A DNA stretch of 15,711 bases from JAIPEK01 sp041685935 (GCA_041685935.1 JAWLES010000042.1:1-15711); one strand, 5' to 3'. Shown: positions 8,401-15,486, counted from the first letter of the stretch. A program made the numbers and translations. Notes: generated by a model not told the origin, from the sequence alone.

Positions 8401-10707
8401 ATGGAAATGGATGAATCCTCCCCCATAGACCAGGCACTGGATCTTTTAAACCAGGAAATTACGGATTACAGGCGGTACCAGCCGGTTTCGTTTAAAGAGT
8501 TTCTGGATATACTTAAGAACAATCCGTCAAAAATACTCCGGAACATTTTCCAGGTGTTTCACGACATGGTTACAACCCATGTGGACGCCGTGGGGGCCCC
8601 GATAGCTGAAGATCCGGAGCTCCTTGATTTCACCACCTACGACTGCACCAGGCTGTTTGTGGAAGGGTCTGAAAATCCGTATTTTCCGGACATGCTGTTT
8701 GCAAACCGCCTGATGAAACAGATGGAGACTCTCAGGCAGGGATCCCAGCAGAACAAGATATATATTTTTTACGGTCCCCACGGCTGCGGCAAGAGTACCT
8801 TTATCAACAACCTTTTGCGAAAATTCGAACAGTACGCAAACACGGATGAGGGGATACGGTATGAAATCATCTGGCGCCTGGATGTGAAAAAGCTCTGGGG
8901 ACATGAAAAGATCAATACGCTCTCGGCGTTTGAAAACTTCATGCATTTCATTGAAAGTTCAGGGACACAGACTTCCGAGGAAAAGGATAACAGGGAGAAC
9001 GGAACGGAGGCGCTTGACAGGGATTATATCGAGATTCCGTGCATGTCCCATGACAATCCGTTCATCCTGATTCCCAAGGAGCAGAGAAGGTCCATACTGG
9101 ATGAATTGATCGAAAATGACGAGTTCAAGTACAAACTGTTTACCGAAAAGGAGTATGAATGGGTTTTTACCGAAGAGCCCTGCACCGTATGCTCTTCTAT
9201 TTATCAATCCCTGCTGGCTAGACTGGGGAACCCTGCTGAAGTTTTTGAAATGATATATGCAAGGCCCTATTTTTTTAACAGGCGGCTTGGAAACGGTATC
9301 AGCGTGTTCAACCCGGGAGACAAACCTGTGAAGCAGGAGTTTTATTCCAACGAAATGCTCCAGAAAAGGATCAACCACCTTTTCCAGGACTCGAATACCA
9401 TCAATTACATTTACTCCAGGTTTGCCAAGGTGAACAACGGAATATATGCGCTCATGGATATCAAGTCCTACAACACCGAGCGCATGGTGGAACTGCACAA
9501 TATCATCAGTGAAGGGGTTCACAAGGTAGGGGAAACCGAGGAGAAGGTCAATTCGCTGTTTTTCGCCCTGATGAACCCCGAGGACAAAAAGCATGTCAAA
9601 GAGCTTCCCTCTTTTTCAGACCGGATTCAGTATATCAATATTCCGTACGTCCTGGATGTGAATACCGAGGTTAATATTTACCGGGCGATATTCGGCAGGC
9701 ACATTGACGAAAGCTTCCTTCCCATGGTGCTTGACAATTTTGCAAAGATCATCATCAGCTCCAGGGTGTCGGAAAAATCCGACGCGCTCGGAGAATGGAT
9801 CAAGGATGCGGAAAAGTACAGGAACTATTGCGACAGCAACCTGATCCTTTTAAAAATGGCGATTTATGCGGGAGAAATACCTGACTGGCTGGATGACGAT
9901 GACAGGAAGGCGCTGAATGCAAAAATGTGGCGGCGGATCATTTCAGAGTCGGAAAACGAGGGGAGCCACGGGTTTTCCGGCAGAGACTCCATCCGTATCT
10001 TCGGTGATTTCCTTTCAAGGTACTCAAGGGAGGATCGGCTGATTACCACGCCGGATCTGTGTTTCTTTTTCAAGCATATTTCAGAGGAATTCAGGAAAGC
10101 GGTTCCGGAGGGGTTTCTGACCGCACTTCTGCGGATGTATGAATATCAGGTCCTCCAGCAGGTAAAGGAATCCCTGTACTACTATAATGAACTCCAGATA
10201 GCCAAGGACATCAAAAATTACATAACTGCGGTGAATTTTGAAAACAATTCATATGCGGACTGTTTTTTCACCGCTGAAAAGCTTTATGTCACTGACGAAT
10301 TCATGGAGAGTATCGAAAACCGGCTGCTTACCGGCAACGTCGACCAGGCCAGGCGCAGTGAGTTTCGTGCGGATGTACTCACCGAGTATACCACCCATAC
10401 ACTTAGCCAGGAGCTTATGGTGGAGGGAAAGGATATCGAGGAAACCAGGCTGTTTGAATCTTTGCATGAAAGATATGTCCACAATTTGAAAAAACGGGTG
10501 CTTGACCCGTTCGTGGAAAACCAGAACTTCAGGAGAGCCATAAAGGATTTTGACACCGAAGACTTCAAAACGTATGACAACAGGCTCAGAAGCGATGTAA
10601 AGTTTCTGATTTCGAATCTTGAAAACAAGTTCGGCTATACCCGGCAGGGGGCCAACGAAATCTGCATCTACGTGATCGACAACAACCTGTCAGGTAAATT
10701 CCAGTAG
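8401..10707 (+). CDS. Second PrkA-family AAA+ protein (divergent paralogue)
   Basis: A 768-residue PrkA-like protein, clearly longer than the PrkA at the start of the operon. Walker A is GPHGCGKS (residues 125-132). An NNGIYALMDIKSYN segment lies where PrkA has its Walker-B-like strand; the family Glu appears to be replaced by Asp. This is followed by a sensor-1-like LFFALMNPED and F-S-D-R-I-Q-Y-I-N-I-P-Y, matching the family's D-R-V..V-P-Y. A CTVC pair occurs in the middle (about nt 9180-9195). The C-terminus LENKFGYTRQGANEICIYVI parallels the PrkA ending. Similarity to the first paralogue is at motif level only, so this is an old duplication or a distinct PrkA subfamily. ATG 8401 follows AGGGAG at 8382-8387 with 13-base spacing; ATG 8407 is an alternative start two codons later. 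It is the last gene of the four-gene core. Confidence 0.85.
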   Translation: MEMDESSPIDQALDLLNQEITDYRRYQPVSFKEFLDILKNNPSKILRNIFQVFHDMVTTHVDAVGAPIAEDPELLDFTTYDCTRLFVEGSENPYFPDMLFANRLMKQMETLRQGSQQNKIYIFYGPHGCGKSTFINNLLRKFEQYANTDEGIRYEIIWRLDVKKLWGHEKINTLSAFENFMHFIESSGTQTSEEKDNRENGTEALDRDYIEIPCMSHDNPFILIPKEQRRSILDELIENDEFKYKLFTEKEYEWVFTEEPCTVCSSIYQSLLARLGNPAEVFEMIYARPYFFNRRLGNGISVFNPGDKPVKQEFYSNEMLQKRINHLFQDSNTINYIYSRFAKVNNGIYALMDIKSYNTERMVELHNIISEGVHKVGETEEKVNSLFFALMNPEDKKHVKELPSFSDRIQYINIPYVLDVNTEVNIYRAIFGRHIDESFLPMVLDNFAKIIISSRVSEKSDALGEWIKDAEKYRNYCDSNLILLKMAIYAGEIPDWLDDDDRKALNAKMWRRIISESENEGSHGFSGRDSIRIFGDFLSRYSREDRLITTPDLCFFFKHISEEFRKAVPEGFLTALLRMYEYQVLQQVKESLYYYNELQIAKDIKNYITAVNFENNSYADCFFTAEKLYVTDEFMESIENRLLTGNVDQARRSEFRADVLTEYTTHTLSQELMVEGKDIEETRLFESLHERYVHNLKKRVLDPFVENQNFRRAIKDFDTEDFKTYDNRLRSDVKFLISNLENKFGYTRQGANEICIYVIDNNLSGKFQ

Positions 10708-10732
10708 GCTTTTTTACAAGAGGAGGTAGCTT

Positions 10733-11227
10733 ATGGCACGAGCGCAGGGTGTTTTTCTGGACACAGGGGATCAGTTCCCGAGTATGACCTTTGAAACCTT
10801 GGACCACGGTCAAGTCCGAATTGATGAGGATTTTACACGGGGATACGGGGTGGTTCTGATTTACCGGGGGCGGTGGTGACCATTCTGCAGTCAGCAGTTG
10901 GCTGATTTCCAGCAGAATCTCGGCAATCTCAATACAGAAAACATAAGTATACTTGCAGGCTCTGTGGATGCCCGGGCAGAGGCTCAAAAAATCGTCAATG
11001 ATTTGGGCCTTTCCTTTCCCGTAGCCTATGGCCTGGACCTGGAAGAAACAGGCCGTGTTCTCGGAGGCTTTTATCAGCAGGAGAAGAAATTTTTCCACCC
11101 ATCAGGCTTTATCATCAGACCGGAAGGCAAAGTTGAAGTGGCCAGCTACAGCTCCGGTCCCATAGGCCGTGTCAAGGCGGACAATGTCCTGAAACTGGTG
11201 AGGCATTACAAGCAAAACAGGGATTGA
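10733..11227 (+). CDS. Selenocysteine-containing peroxiredoxin-like (AhpC/TSA, redoxin) protein with UxxC motif
   Basis: A thioredoxin-fold protein of 164 residues, predicted to reduce peroxides or act as a thiol oxidoreductase in the cytosol (no signal peptide). The frame from ATG 10733 crosses a TGA at 10877-10879 (codon 49) and stays open to the TGA at 11225-11227. The context around the internal stop is YRGRW-U-PFC, matching the YRGxWCPYC active site of redoxin-family proteins with Sec in place of the first Cys; the second Cys is residue 52. Sequence on both sides fits one fold: upstream D-x-G-D-x-F-P and V-V-L-I-Y; downstream G-S-V-D, FPVAYGLD, and FHPSGFIIRPEGKV. The start has a near-ideal AGGAGG six bases upstream. 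A SECIS-like hairpin follows the UGA. Standard gene finders would miss the first 48 codons and call only a C-terminal fragment. It lies 25 bases after the second PrkA gene, so co-transcription is likely. Confidence 0.9.
10877..10915 (+). promoter_or_regulatory. Bacterial SECIS-like hairpin after the in-frame UGA
   Basis: Immediately 3' of the UGA (10877-10879) the mRNA can fold into a stem-loop. The apical stem TCAGC (10891-10895) pairs with GCTGA (10901-10905) around a five-base AGUUG loop. It is extended by A-U and G-U pairs and, past a four-base bulge (10908-10911), by CTGC (10885-10888) with GCAG (10912-10915). The loop begins 17 bases after the UGA, within the distance at which bacterial SECIS elements place the G/U-containing loop recognised by SelB. 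It lies inside the coding sequence, as expected for bacteria. Confidence 0.7.
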
Positions 11228-11239
11228 TCCGCGGTTTCA

Positions 11240-11262
11240 AACCGGGGCTTTTCACCCCGGTT
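11240..11262 (+). terminator. GC-rich hairpin after the seleno-peroxiredoxin gene
   Basis: AACCGGGG (11240-11247) and CCCCGGTT (11255-11262) form a perfect 8-bp stem around a 7-base loop, 12 bases after the stop codon. It is the first strong hairpin downstream of the prkA operon, so it probably marks the transcript's 3' end. There is no following T-run, so it is not a classical intrinsic terminator; it may act as an mRNA 3'-stabilising structure. Confidence 0.5.
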
Positions 11263-11387
11263 GGCACCTGCAGCTATGAAAAAACGACCTGTTTTCGGCA
11301 TGTATGCATCAGCATCTTCGGGAGCGGACGGCTTACGGCTGTAATGCCGGGCCTGTCAATGTTTTCGGGTGGCCGTTGGCTCACACT

Positions 11388-11801
11388 CTAGTTTTTCTTT
11401 TCCCACCAGCCGGAAACTTTCCCTTTGTCTATAAATACAAAGGTTTCAGATGTATACTTGGTGTCAAATCCATATACGTACTTTTTTTTATCCGGTGCAC
11501 CCGGCAGGGATTCAACTCTAATAGGCTGTCCCCTGGCTGCAATAAGCGCATATTCAGACATCCCTTTTTTCAGACTTCTTTTTTTGACAAGGCGAATTTC
11601 ACTTTCAGTCAGAAGTTCTCTTCTCCTTGCTTCATCAAACATTTTTTCATTCCTGACTGCAGTGTTGGATAAAGCCCCCAGCAATTGATAATCAGGCACC
11701 TGTCTCAACTGCTCGTTTTCCATACGGGATATCTCATACGGAGAACCCATACATCCGCAGATGAATAAAAGTGATAATAATACCGGAATTGAATTTTTCA
11801 T
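11388..11801 (-). CDS. Small lipoprotein, C-terminus BamE/SmpA-like
   Basis: A 137-residue predicted lipoprotein. MKNSIPVLLSLLFICGC is a lipoprotein signal peptide with the modified Cys at residue 17 (lipobox I-C-G-C; Cys at -2 is unusual). The start is ATG 11801, because AAGGA lies about 8 bases upstream on the minus strand and the signal peptide begins here; the open frame reaches 11852 but has no such support. The mature part starts with a charged helical stretch (ENEQLRQVPDYQLLGALSNT). It ends with KKGMSEYALIAARGQPIRVE, Y-V-Y-G-F and FVFIDKGKVSGWW. This resembles the GM..eeV...lG.P / strand-rich layout of BamE/SmpA-type domains, a fold-level guess. It is transcribed towards the selenoprotein gene. 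Confidence 0.75.
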   Translation of the reverse strand: MKNSIPVLLSLLFICGCMGSPYEISRMENEQLRQVPDYQLLGALSNTAVRNEKMFDEARRRELLTESEIRLVKKRSLKKGMSEYALIAARGQPIRVESLPGAPDKKKYVYGFDTKYTSETFVFIDKGKVSGWWEKKN

Positions 11802-12222
11802 TTCACATCCTTTCTGATTCTCAACGGGCAAAAACTGATACATACTCGGCATATATACGGAGCGGTATTCGGCAGCCCGAAAATAAGCTTTTCAGCGTCA
11901 GCCGCCCGTAAAAAACATGGGCCCGGTCCTGGAACTTTGATATTACTGTAATTTCCTCTGTCGCTGAAATACGATTATATCTCTATCCTGTGCGTATTTC
12001 AATGGAAAGGCAGCCTGAAACGCTGAATTAATTGTTCATATACCCACATTTTTTTACTTAAACATCTGCCGAAAACCGGATAAGACCGGGAAAACTGACG
12101 AAACCATATAGATTGATTTTTTTTAAAAAAGAAATGAACTTTATGCTTTTGCAGGGCAACAAATTTATATAAAGTCAGGATAGTTAATTTTTTTTGATAA
12201 TTATTAACCAACAGGAGTATGT
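11802..12222. other. AT-rich divergent intergenic region without a convincing gene
   Basis: This 421-base spacer separates the minus-strand lipoprotein from the plus-strand secreted protein and should hold both promoters. A TATATA element occurs at 12166-12171, about 50 bases before the downstream start, but no well-spaced -35 partner is visible. A 70-codon minus-strand frame (11999-12211) is very rich in Phe, Lys and Gln, lacks a ribosome binding site and is probably not coding. GTTAAT (12183-12188) and ATTAAC (12203-12208) form a weak inverted repeat just before the ribosome binding site. Confidence 0.5.
11965..12001. repeat. 9-bp inverted repeat in the divergent spacer
   Basis: TGAAATACG (11965-11973) and CGTATTTCA (11993-12001) are perfect inverted copies separated by 19 bases. 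The centres are 28 bases apart. This could be a two-half-site operator or a hairpin. It lies about 165 bases upstream of the minus-strand start and about 220 upstream of the plus-strand start, so the regulated gene is uncertain. Confidence 0.45.
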
Positions 12223-13473
12223 ATGAAACCGCCTCTTAAAATTCAAACCATTCCGGTCATGTTTTTCTTCCTGCTCATCTGCGATGGGGTCACTGTAAAT
12301 GCTGAAAATAAAATACGGGTCGGGAAACCTGCTCCGATAAAAATGCAGCAAAAAGCAAGCAGGGTTTTTTGTGATTTGCAGGTTACACGGATAAAACATA
12401 TTTCAAAGCGCAGAGATAACAGAGACATGGTTAATCTGTTGATATTTGTCCGCAATGCCGGAGCTGAGAAATCTCCTGTTTCTTTTTTAAAAATAAAGAG
12501 CAATGGAAAGGATCAGGCAATGATCCGTGTTCCGCCTTTGTCACCGAATCAGACAAAGCGCATCAAAAGCAGGATAAAGGTTATTAAGCAGGAAAATCTT
12601 GGAATAACGGCAATAATCAATCCGGAAAAAAAGTTTGCTGAAAGGGATTATAAAAACAATTTCCTGAATAAAAAAATTAAGCTTAACAAAACAAGTGCCA
12701 AGCCCCGTAGAATGCAGTCTCCAAAGCCGCTTCCACCAAACACAGGGGATTCACCGCACCCAAAATTGATATTAAAAGAAATGCAGCTGGCAGTGCAGTA
12801 TTCAATAGAGATTACCGATTTTATCACAGGGCCGACATCACAGAATGGCTGGAAATGGAGCGCCAGACTGCGCAACACCGGATCAAATCCGGTTCCGGGC
12901 TACCGTTTGAAACTTAAAGCAATTCAGGTTCCAGGGACTGTGGCCGCAGGAGGGTTTTGCATGGCCCCGAGTATACCCAAAGGAGCCCTAAGCAAGCGCA
13001 TGACCATGACCCACTGGACCAAAGCCGATGATGCGGATGATCTCAGGCTGGAAGTCTGGGATACCGAGATGAACAGGCGCATAGCATCCCAAACCATTCC
13101 CTTTCCTAACTCTATGGATGCACCGCTTGCTGCTGCGTCAATTAAAAACGTTTCAAGACAATGGCACCAGCAGGGAAAGGTCCGGATACATGTCAGCGGC
13201 AGAAAGGAAATAACACCCGCAATAAGTTCAAACCGACTGCGTCTTCATGTAAGCATGCATTTACATTCAACAGGAGATACTGTCGGCGTGGCGAATCTTT
13301 ACCAGGCTTCGGAAGTTAACGGGCCCGTTGGTCATGAATTTTATTTTCAGCCGGTTGAAGTGCAGTATGGTTCAGGTGAAAACAGGATACATTTGAAATT
13401 ATGGGATCAATGGTCCGACAGAGTAATAGATGAAGAGTCTTTTGTAGCACATCCGTATCAGGGTGTGCAGTAG
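12223..13473 (+). CDS. Secreted CARDB-like domain protein
   Basis: A 416-residue exported protein. Residues 1-27 form a signal peptide with a hydrophobic core (VMFFFLLIC) and probable cleavage after VNA; the Cys at residue 20 has no lipobox context. Residues about 49-150 look like a CARDB-type beta-sandwich: CDLQVTRI, then VNLLIFVRNAGAE, VPPLSPNQTKRI, and an ending NPEKKFAERDYKNN, which resembles the N-x-x-x-E-x-x-x-x-N-N signature of that family. A Pro/Lys-rich linker follows (about 155-178). The C-terminal half has strand-rich segments (WSARLRNTGSNPVPGYRLKL; VWDTEMNRRIASQTIPFP) that may be a second related sandwich. No catalytic motif is seen, so an adhesive or scaffold role outside the inner membrane is inferred. 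The start is supported by AGGAG five bases upstream. Base composition is more AT-rich than in the prkA operon. Confidence 0.8.
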   Translation: MKPPLKIQTIPVMFFFLLICDGVTVNAENKIRVGKPAPIKMQQKASRVFCDLQVTRIKHISKRRDNRDMVNLLIFVRNAGAEKSPVSFLKIKSNGKDQAMIRVPPLSPNQTKRIKSRIKVIKQENLGITAIINPEKKFAERDYKNNFLNKKIKLNKTSAKPRRMQSPKPLPPNTGDSPHPKLILKEMQLAVQYSIEITDFITGPTSQNGWKWSARLRNTGSNPVPGYRLKLKAIQVPGTVAAGGFCMAPSIPKGALSKRMTMTHWTKADDADDLRLEVWDTEMNRRIASQTIPFPNSMDAPLAAASIKNVSRQWHQQGKVRIHVSGRKEITPAISSNRLRLHVSMHLHSTGDTVGVANLYQASEVNGPVGHEFYFQPVEVQYGSGENRIHLKLWDQWSDRVIDEESFVAHPYQGVQ

Positions 13474-13653
13474 TTCTTTTACTCATAACCATAAAAATTG
13501 CCTTGATTTGGGGGTCAACATTTAAGTTGCCGCCATTTTCAGGATTTTGTATTGACAAATCCGGTCATACTACTATTATCCTATGATTTTTTAATACGGC
13601 AGTTTTTGGATTGTGGATATCGTCGGGGGCATGATTATGATAAAGGAGGAGGT

Positions 13654-14544
13654 TTGAGTAATTTGTTCAGCAAGCTTAAAGAAGCAATCTCCTATCATTG
13701 TTTGCCGGATCAAGAGGCATATTTGAATCAAGCAGCCGAGGCGCTCCGGAAGGATTGGTCTTACCTGGAGCCCTGCTCTGTCCCGTTTGAGAAAGTGAAA
13801 GTCCGGTCTGAGGTTTTCATTCGTAAAATTACGGATTCTGGACGTTCGGTCGATGCCTACGTAAAAATCTATGCCTACCGGAAGCACCCTTTCCAGCGTT
13901 ATTTGCGCAAGGGCAGAGCTATCACCGAAGCGAGAAATTTATTGTTCTTCGACTCTATTGACATCCAGGCTCCCCGTGTGCTGGCATGGGGTGAGCGGCG
14001 AAATCGAATCGGGCGCATTATACAAGAGTTCATCATTACCGAAGCAGTGCCCGGCGCAGTGCAGCTCATTCCGTTCGTGAAGGAGCACTGCCCCGAACCC
14101 GGTCGGCCTGTGCGCCGGAAAATTGCGGAGCAGCTCGGCAGGTGGACCAGGGTCATGCACGATCATGGATTTGTCCACGAAGATTTAAAATGGCGTAATG
14201 TCCTGGTCCGCGCCAAGAAGGATGAACCTGAATTGTTTTGGATCGATTGTCCTATAGGCGGCTTTCTTAAACCCGGCCTCAAACTCGAACGGAAGAAGTT
14301 AAAGGACTGTGCCACACTCGATAAATTGGCGCGCATCGAATGTTCGAAAGAGGAGCGCGAAGCATTCGTAAAAGCGTATCTTGGAACAGATGCTGCCGGT
14401 GACAGTATTCGGCATCTATGCCGCAGAATTGAAAAGTATAGAAGTGCTCGCTTCGACGCTAAAGACGACAGGCAGCGGGCAGATGCTGAAAAGGAAAAGC
14501 GGAGTGGTAAAAGAGCCGGCAGGAAATCGCTTTGGCCACAGTGA
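13654..14544 (+). CDS. WaaP/KdkA-type (lipopolysaccharide kinase-like) protein kinase fold
   Basis: A kinase-fold protein of 296 residues. With codon 1 at 13654, the landmarks are the ATP-binding Lys at 71 in AYVKIYAY, Glu at 92 in TEARNL, the catalytic loop HEDLKWRN at 175-182 (Asp 177, Lys 179, Asn 182) and a metal-binding Asp at 198 in WIDCP. This fits the Kdo/WaaP family that phosphorylates lipid A-core sugars, but protein or small-molecule targets are possible. The frame opens at TTG 13552 with no ribosome binding site and no in-frame ATG. A very strong AAAGGAGGAGG (13642-13652) directly precedes TTG 13654 and lies 10 bases before TTG 13663, so one of these is the likely start. The last about 30 residues are highly charged (KDDRQRADAEKEKRSGKRAG) and probably disordered. 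No LPS biosynthesis genes adjoin it. Confidence 0.8.
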   Translation: MSNLFSKLKEAISYHCLPDQEAYLNQAAEALRKDWSYLEPCSVPFEKVKVRSEVFIRKITDSGRSVDAYVKIYAYRKHPFQRYLRKGRAITEARNLLFFDSIDIQAPRVLAWGERRNRIGRIIQEFIITEAVPGAVQLIPFVKEHCPEPGRPVRRKIAEQLGRWTRVMHDHGFVHEDLKWRNVLVRAKKDEPELFWIDCPIGGFLKPGLKLERKKLKDCATLDKLARIECSKEEREAFVKAYLGTDAAGDSIRHLCRRIEKYRSARFDAKDDRQRADAEKEKRSGKRAGRKSLWPQ

Positions 14545-14653
14545 CTTTGTCAAAGATGTCTTTCTGTCTGGCCGGCGGCTGCCTGAAGAGCTGATGGATT
14601 TTCCCGCAAATCCAAATCCAGTGCACAATTTTTCAACCGCAGTGCTTTAAGTT

Positions 14654-14688
14654 CCTGCTCCAGGCAAAGATTCCGTGCCCGGAGCAGG
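14654..14688. terminator. Strong hairpin between convergent genes
   Basis: CCTGCTCC (14654-14661) pairs with GGAGCAGG (14681-14688). After one A/C mismatch, GGCA (14663-14666) pairs with TGCC (14676-14679) around a 9-base loop. The structure lies between the stop of the kinase-like gene (14544) and the stop of the minus-strand gene (14720), where a bidirectional terminator is expected. Neither side has a T-run, so termination is not certain. Confidence 0.55.
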
Positions 14689-14719
14689 TGTGTCAGGCAT
14701 ATGCTCAATTTAAACCTGA

Positions 14720-15262
14720 CTATTGAACTATGTCCGGCAGACACCTTTTGACTGCCAGGCTGTCATTGCCGCTGTTGCAGTCTTTAACCGGTGCATCGAT
14801 CCGGTGGATCTCCGCTTTGATTCCTATGGATTTTTTCACCAGCACATAACCGCTGACAGCTTTAATGGATTTCGTGCCGTTCATGTTTATGGTGAAAGGG
14901 ACCAGCCGGTTGACCATTCTGCCCTGCAGCATATCAAAATACGATACTCTCAGCCTGCCTGATGCATTGGCCTGGGTGTTGGTATCGGGACAGGCGGCGT
15001 TTCTGATGTCCACCCACATGCCATTCATTAAAAAAGCGTCTACATTGGAAAGGTCTTCAGTGCACAGGCAACTGTTGCTGTGGATATGATACACAGATAG
15101 ATCGGTTCGCAGTTTAAGCTTCTTTGGATCGATACTCAATTCGGGTTTGGTAATGTCAGGGCCTTGAACTCTTTTTGCAGGATTATCGGCAAAAACAAAA
15201 CCTGTGACACCGAACACTGCGATAAAAATAAGTACGGCTGTTTTCTTAATAGTAAATTTCAT
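14720..15262 (-). CDS. Small secreted protein with five cysteines, unknown function
   Basis: A 180-residue protein I do not recognise. The N-terminus KFTIKKTAVLIFIAVFGVTG followed by FVFA is a clear Sec signal peptide, with cleavage probably after FVFA. The start at ATG 15262 is supported by AAGGAG about 8 bases upstream; the open frame extends seven codons further without such support. The mature part has five Cys (in NSCLC, NAACPD, VKDCNSG and VKRCLPD), which suggests disulphides in the periplasm or outside the cell and leaves one unpaired. The central part is strand-rich with regular hydrophobics (YFDMLQGRMVNRLVPFTI; VSGYVLVKKSIGIKAEI). No metal or enzyme motif is evident. It is apparently monocistronic. 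Confidence 0.75.
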   Translation of the reverse strand: MKFTIKKTAVLIFIAVFGVTGFVFADNPAKRVQGPDITKPELSIDPKKLKLRTDLSVYHIHSNSCLCTEDLSNVDAFLMNGMWVDIRNAACPDTNTQANASGRLRVSYFDMLQGRMVNRLVPFTINMNGTKSIKAVSGYVLVKKSIGIKAEIHRIDAPVKDCNSGNDSLAVKRCLPDIVQ

Positions 15263-15369
15263 AATCGTTTCTCCTTTTCTCAATGTTTAAATTAACAGCA
15301 AAGCTTACAAATAAACTTGTTTTATCAGTCAGTGACAAAATCACTCCAAAAGGTTCAAAAAAATTCAAT

Positions 15370-15383
15370 GCGTTTACAAACGC
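15370..15383. promoter_or_regulatory. Operator-like palindrome GCGTTT-AC-AAACGC
   Basis: Perfect 6-bp arms with a 2-base centre, 108 bases upstream of the start of the minus-strand secreted protein. The shape resembles a dimeric repressor site. No regulator is encoded nearby, and a 14-base palindrome can arise by chance, so this is tentative. Confidence 0.3.
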
Positions 15384-15448
15384 CGGGTGGTTCTGAATCA
15401 GGCACTGCCCGCGATTTTCAAGATTTACATAGGAGTGATCCGGAAAAA

Positions 15449-15486
15449 CCTTTTTTGTCAGGATGGTGTTGCCTGGCGGAAAAAGG
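15449..15486. repeat. Long imperfect hairpin in the right-end spacer
   Basis: Bases 15449-15462 pair with 15472-15486 to give about 14 base pairs, including G-U pairs and one bulged G, around a 9-base loop. The outer part pairs a T-run with an A-run and the inner part pairs GTCAGG with CCTGGC. It could be a terminator for a gene outside the annotation, part of a small RNA, or a relic. There is no T-run after it on the plus strand. Confidence 0.35.

Noticed and set aside
8959..9594. 211-codon minus-strand frame
   Set aside because: Antisense to the second PrkA gene; no ribosome binding site or domain.
10877..10879. In-frame TGA read as a nonsense mutation making a pseudogene
   Set aside because: It falls exactly on the active-site Cys position of a U-x-x-C motif, both flanks are intact and a SECIS-like hairpin follows. 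These together favour Sec decoding over a random mutation.
11802..11852. N-terminal extension of the lipoprotein to 11852
   Set aside because: The extension would bury the lipoprotein signal peptide; the internal ATG at 11801 has a ribosome binding site.
11999..12211. 70-codon minus-strand frame in the divergent spacer
   Set aside because: Composition follows the AT-rich DNA, there is no ribosome binding site, and it covers the expected promoter region of the downstream gene.
13552..13653. Start of the WaaP-like kinase at TTG 13552
   Set aside because: No ribosome binding site, and the extra residues do not resemble the family. A strong AGGAGGAGG sits just before the internal TTG codons at 13654 and 13663.
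14381..14650. 89-codon plus-strand frame
   Set aside because: It mostly overlaps the end of the kinase-like gene in another frame and has no supporting features.
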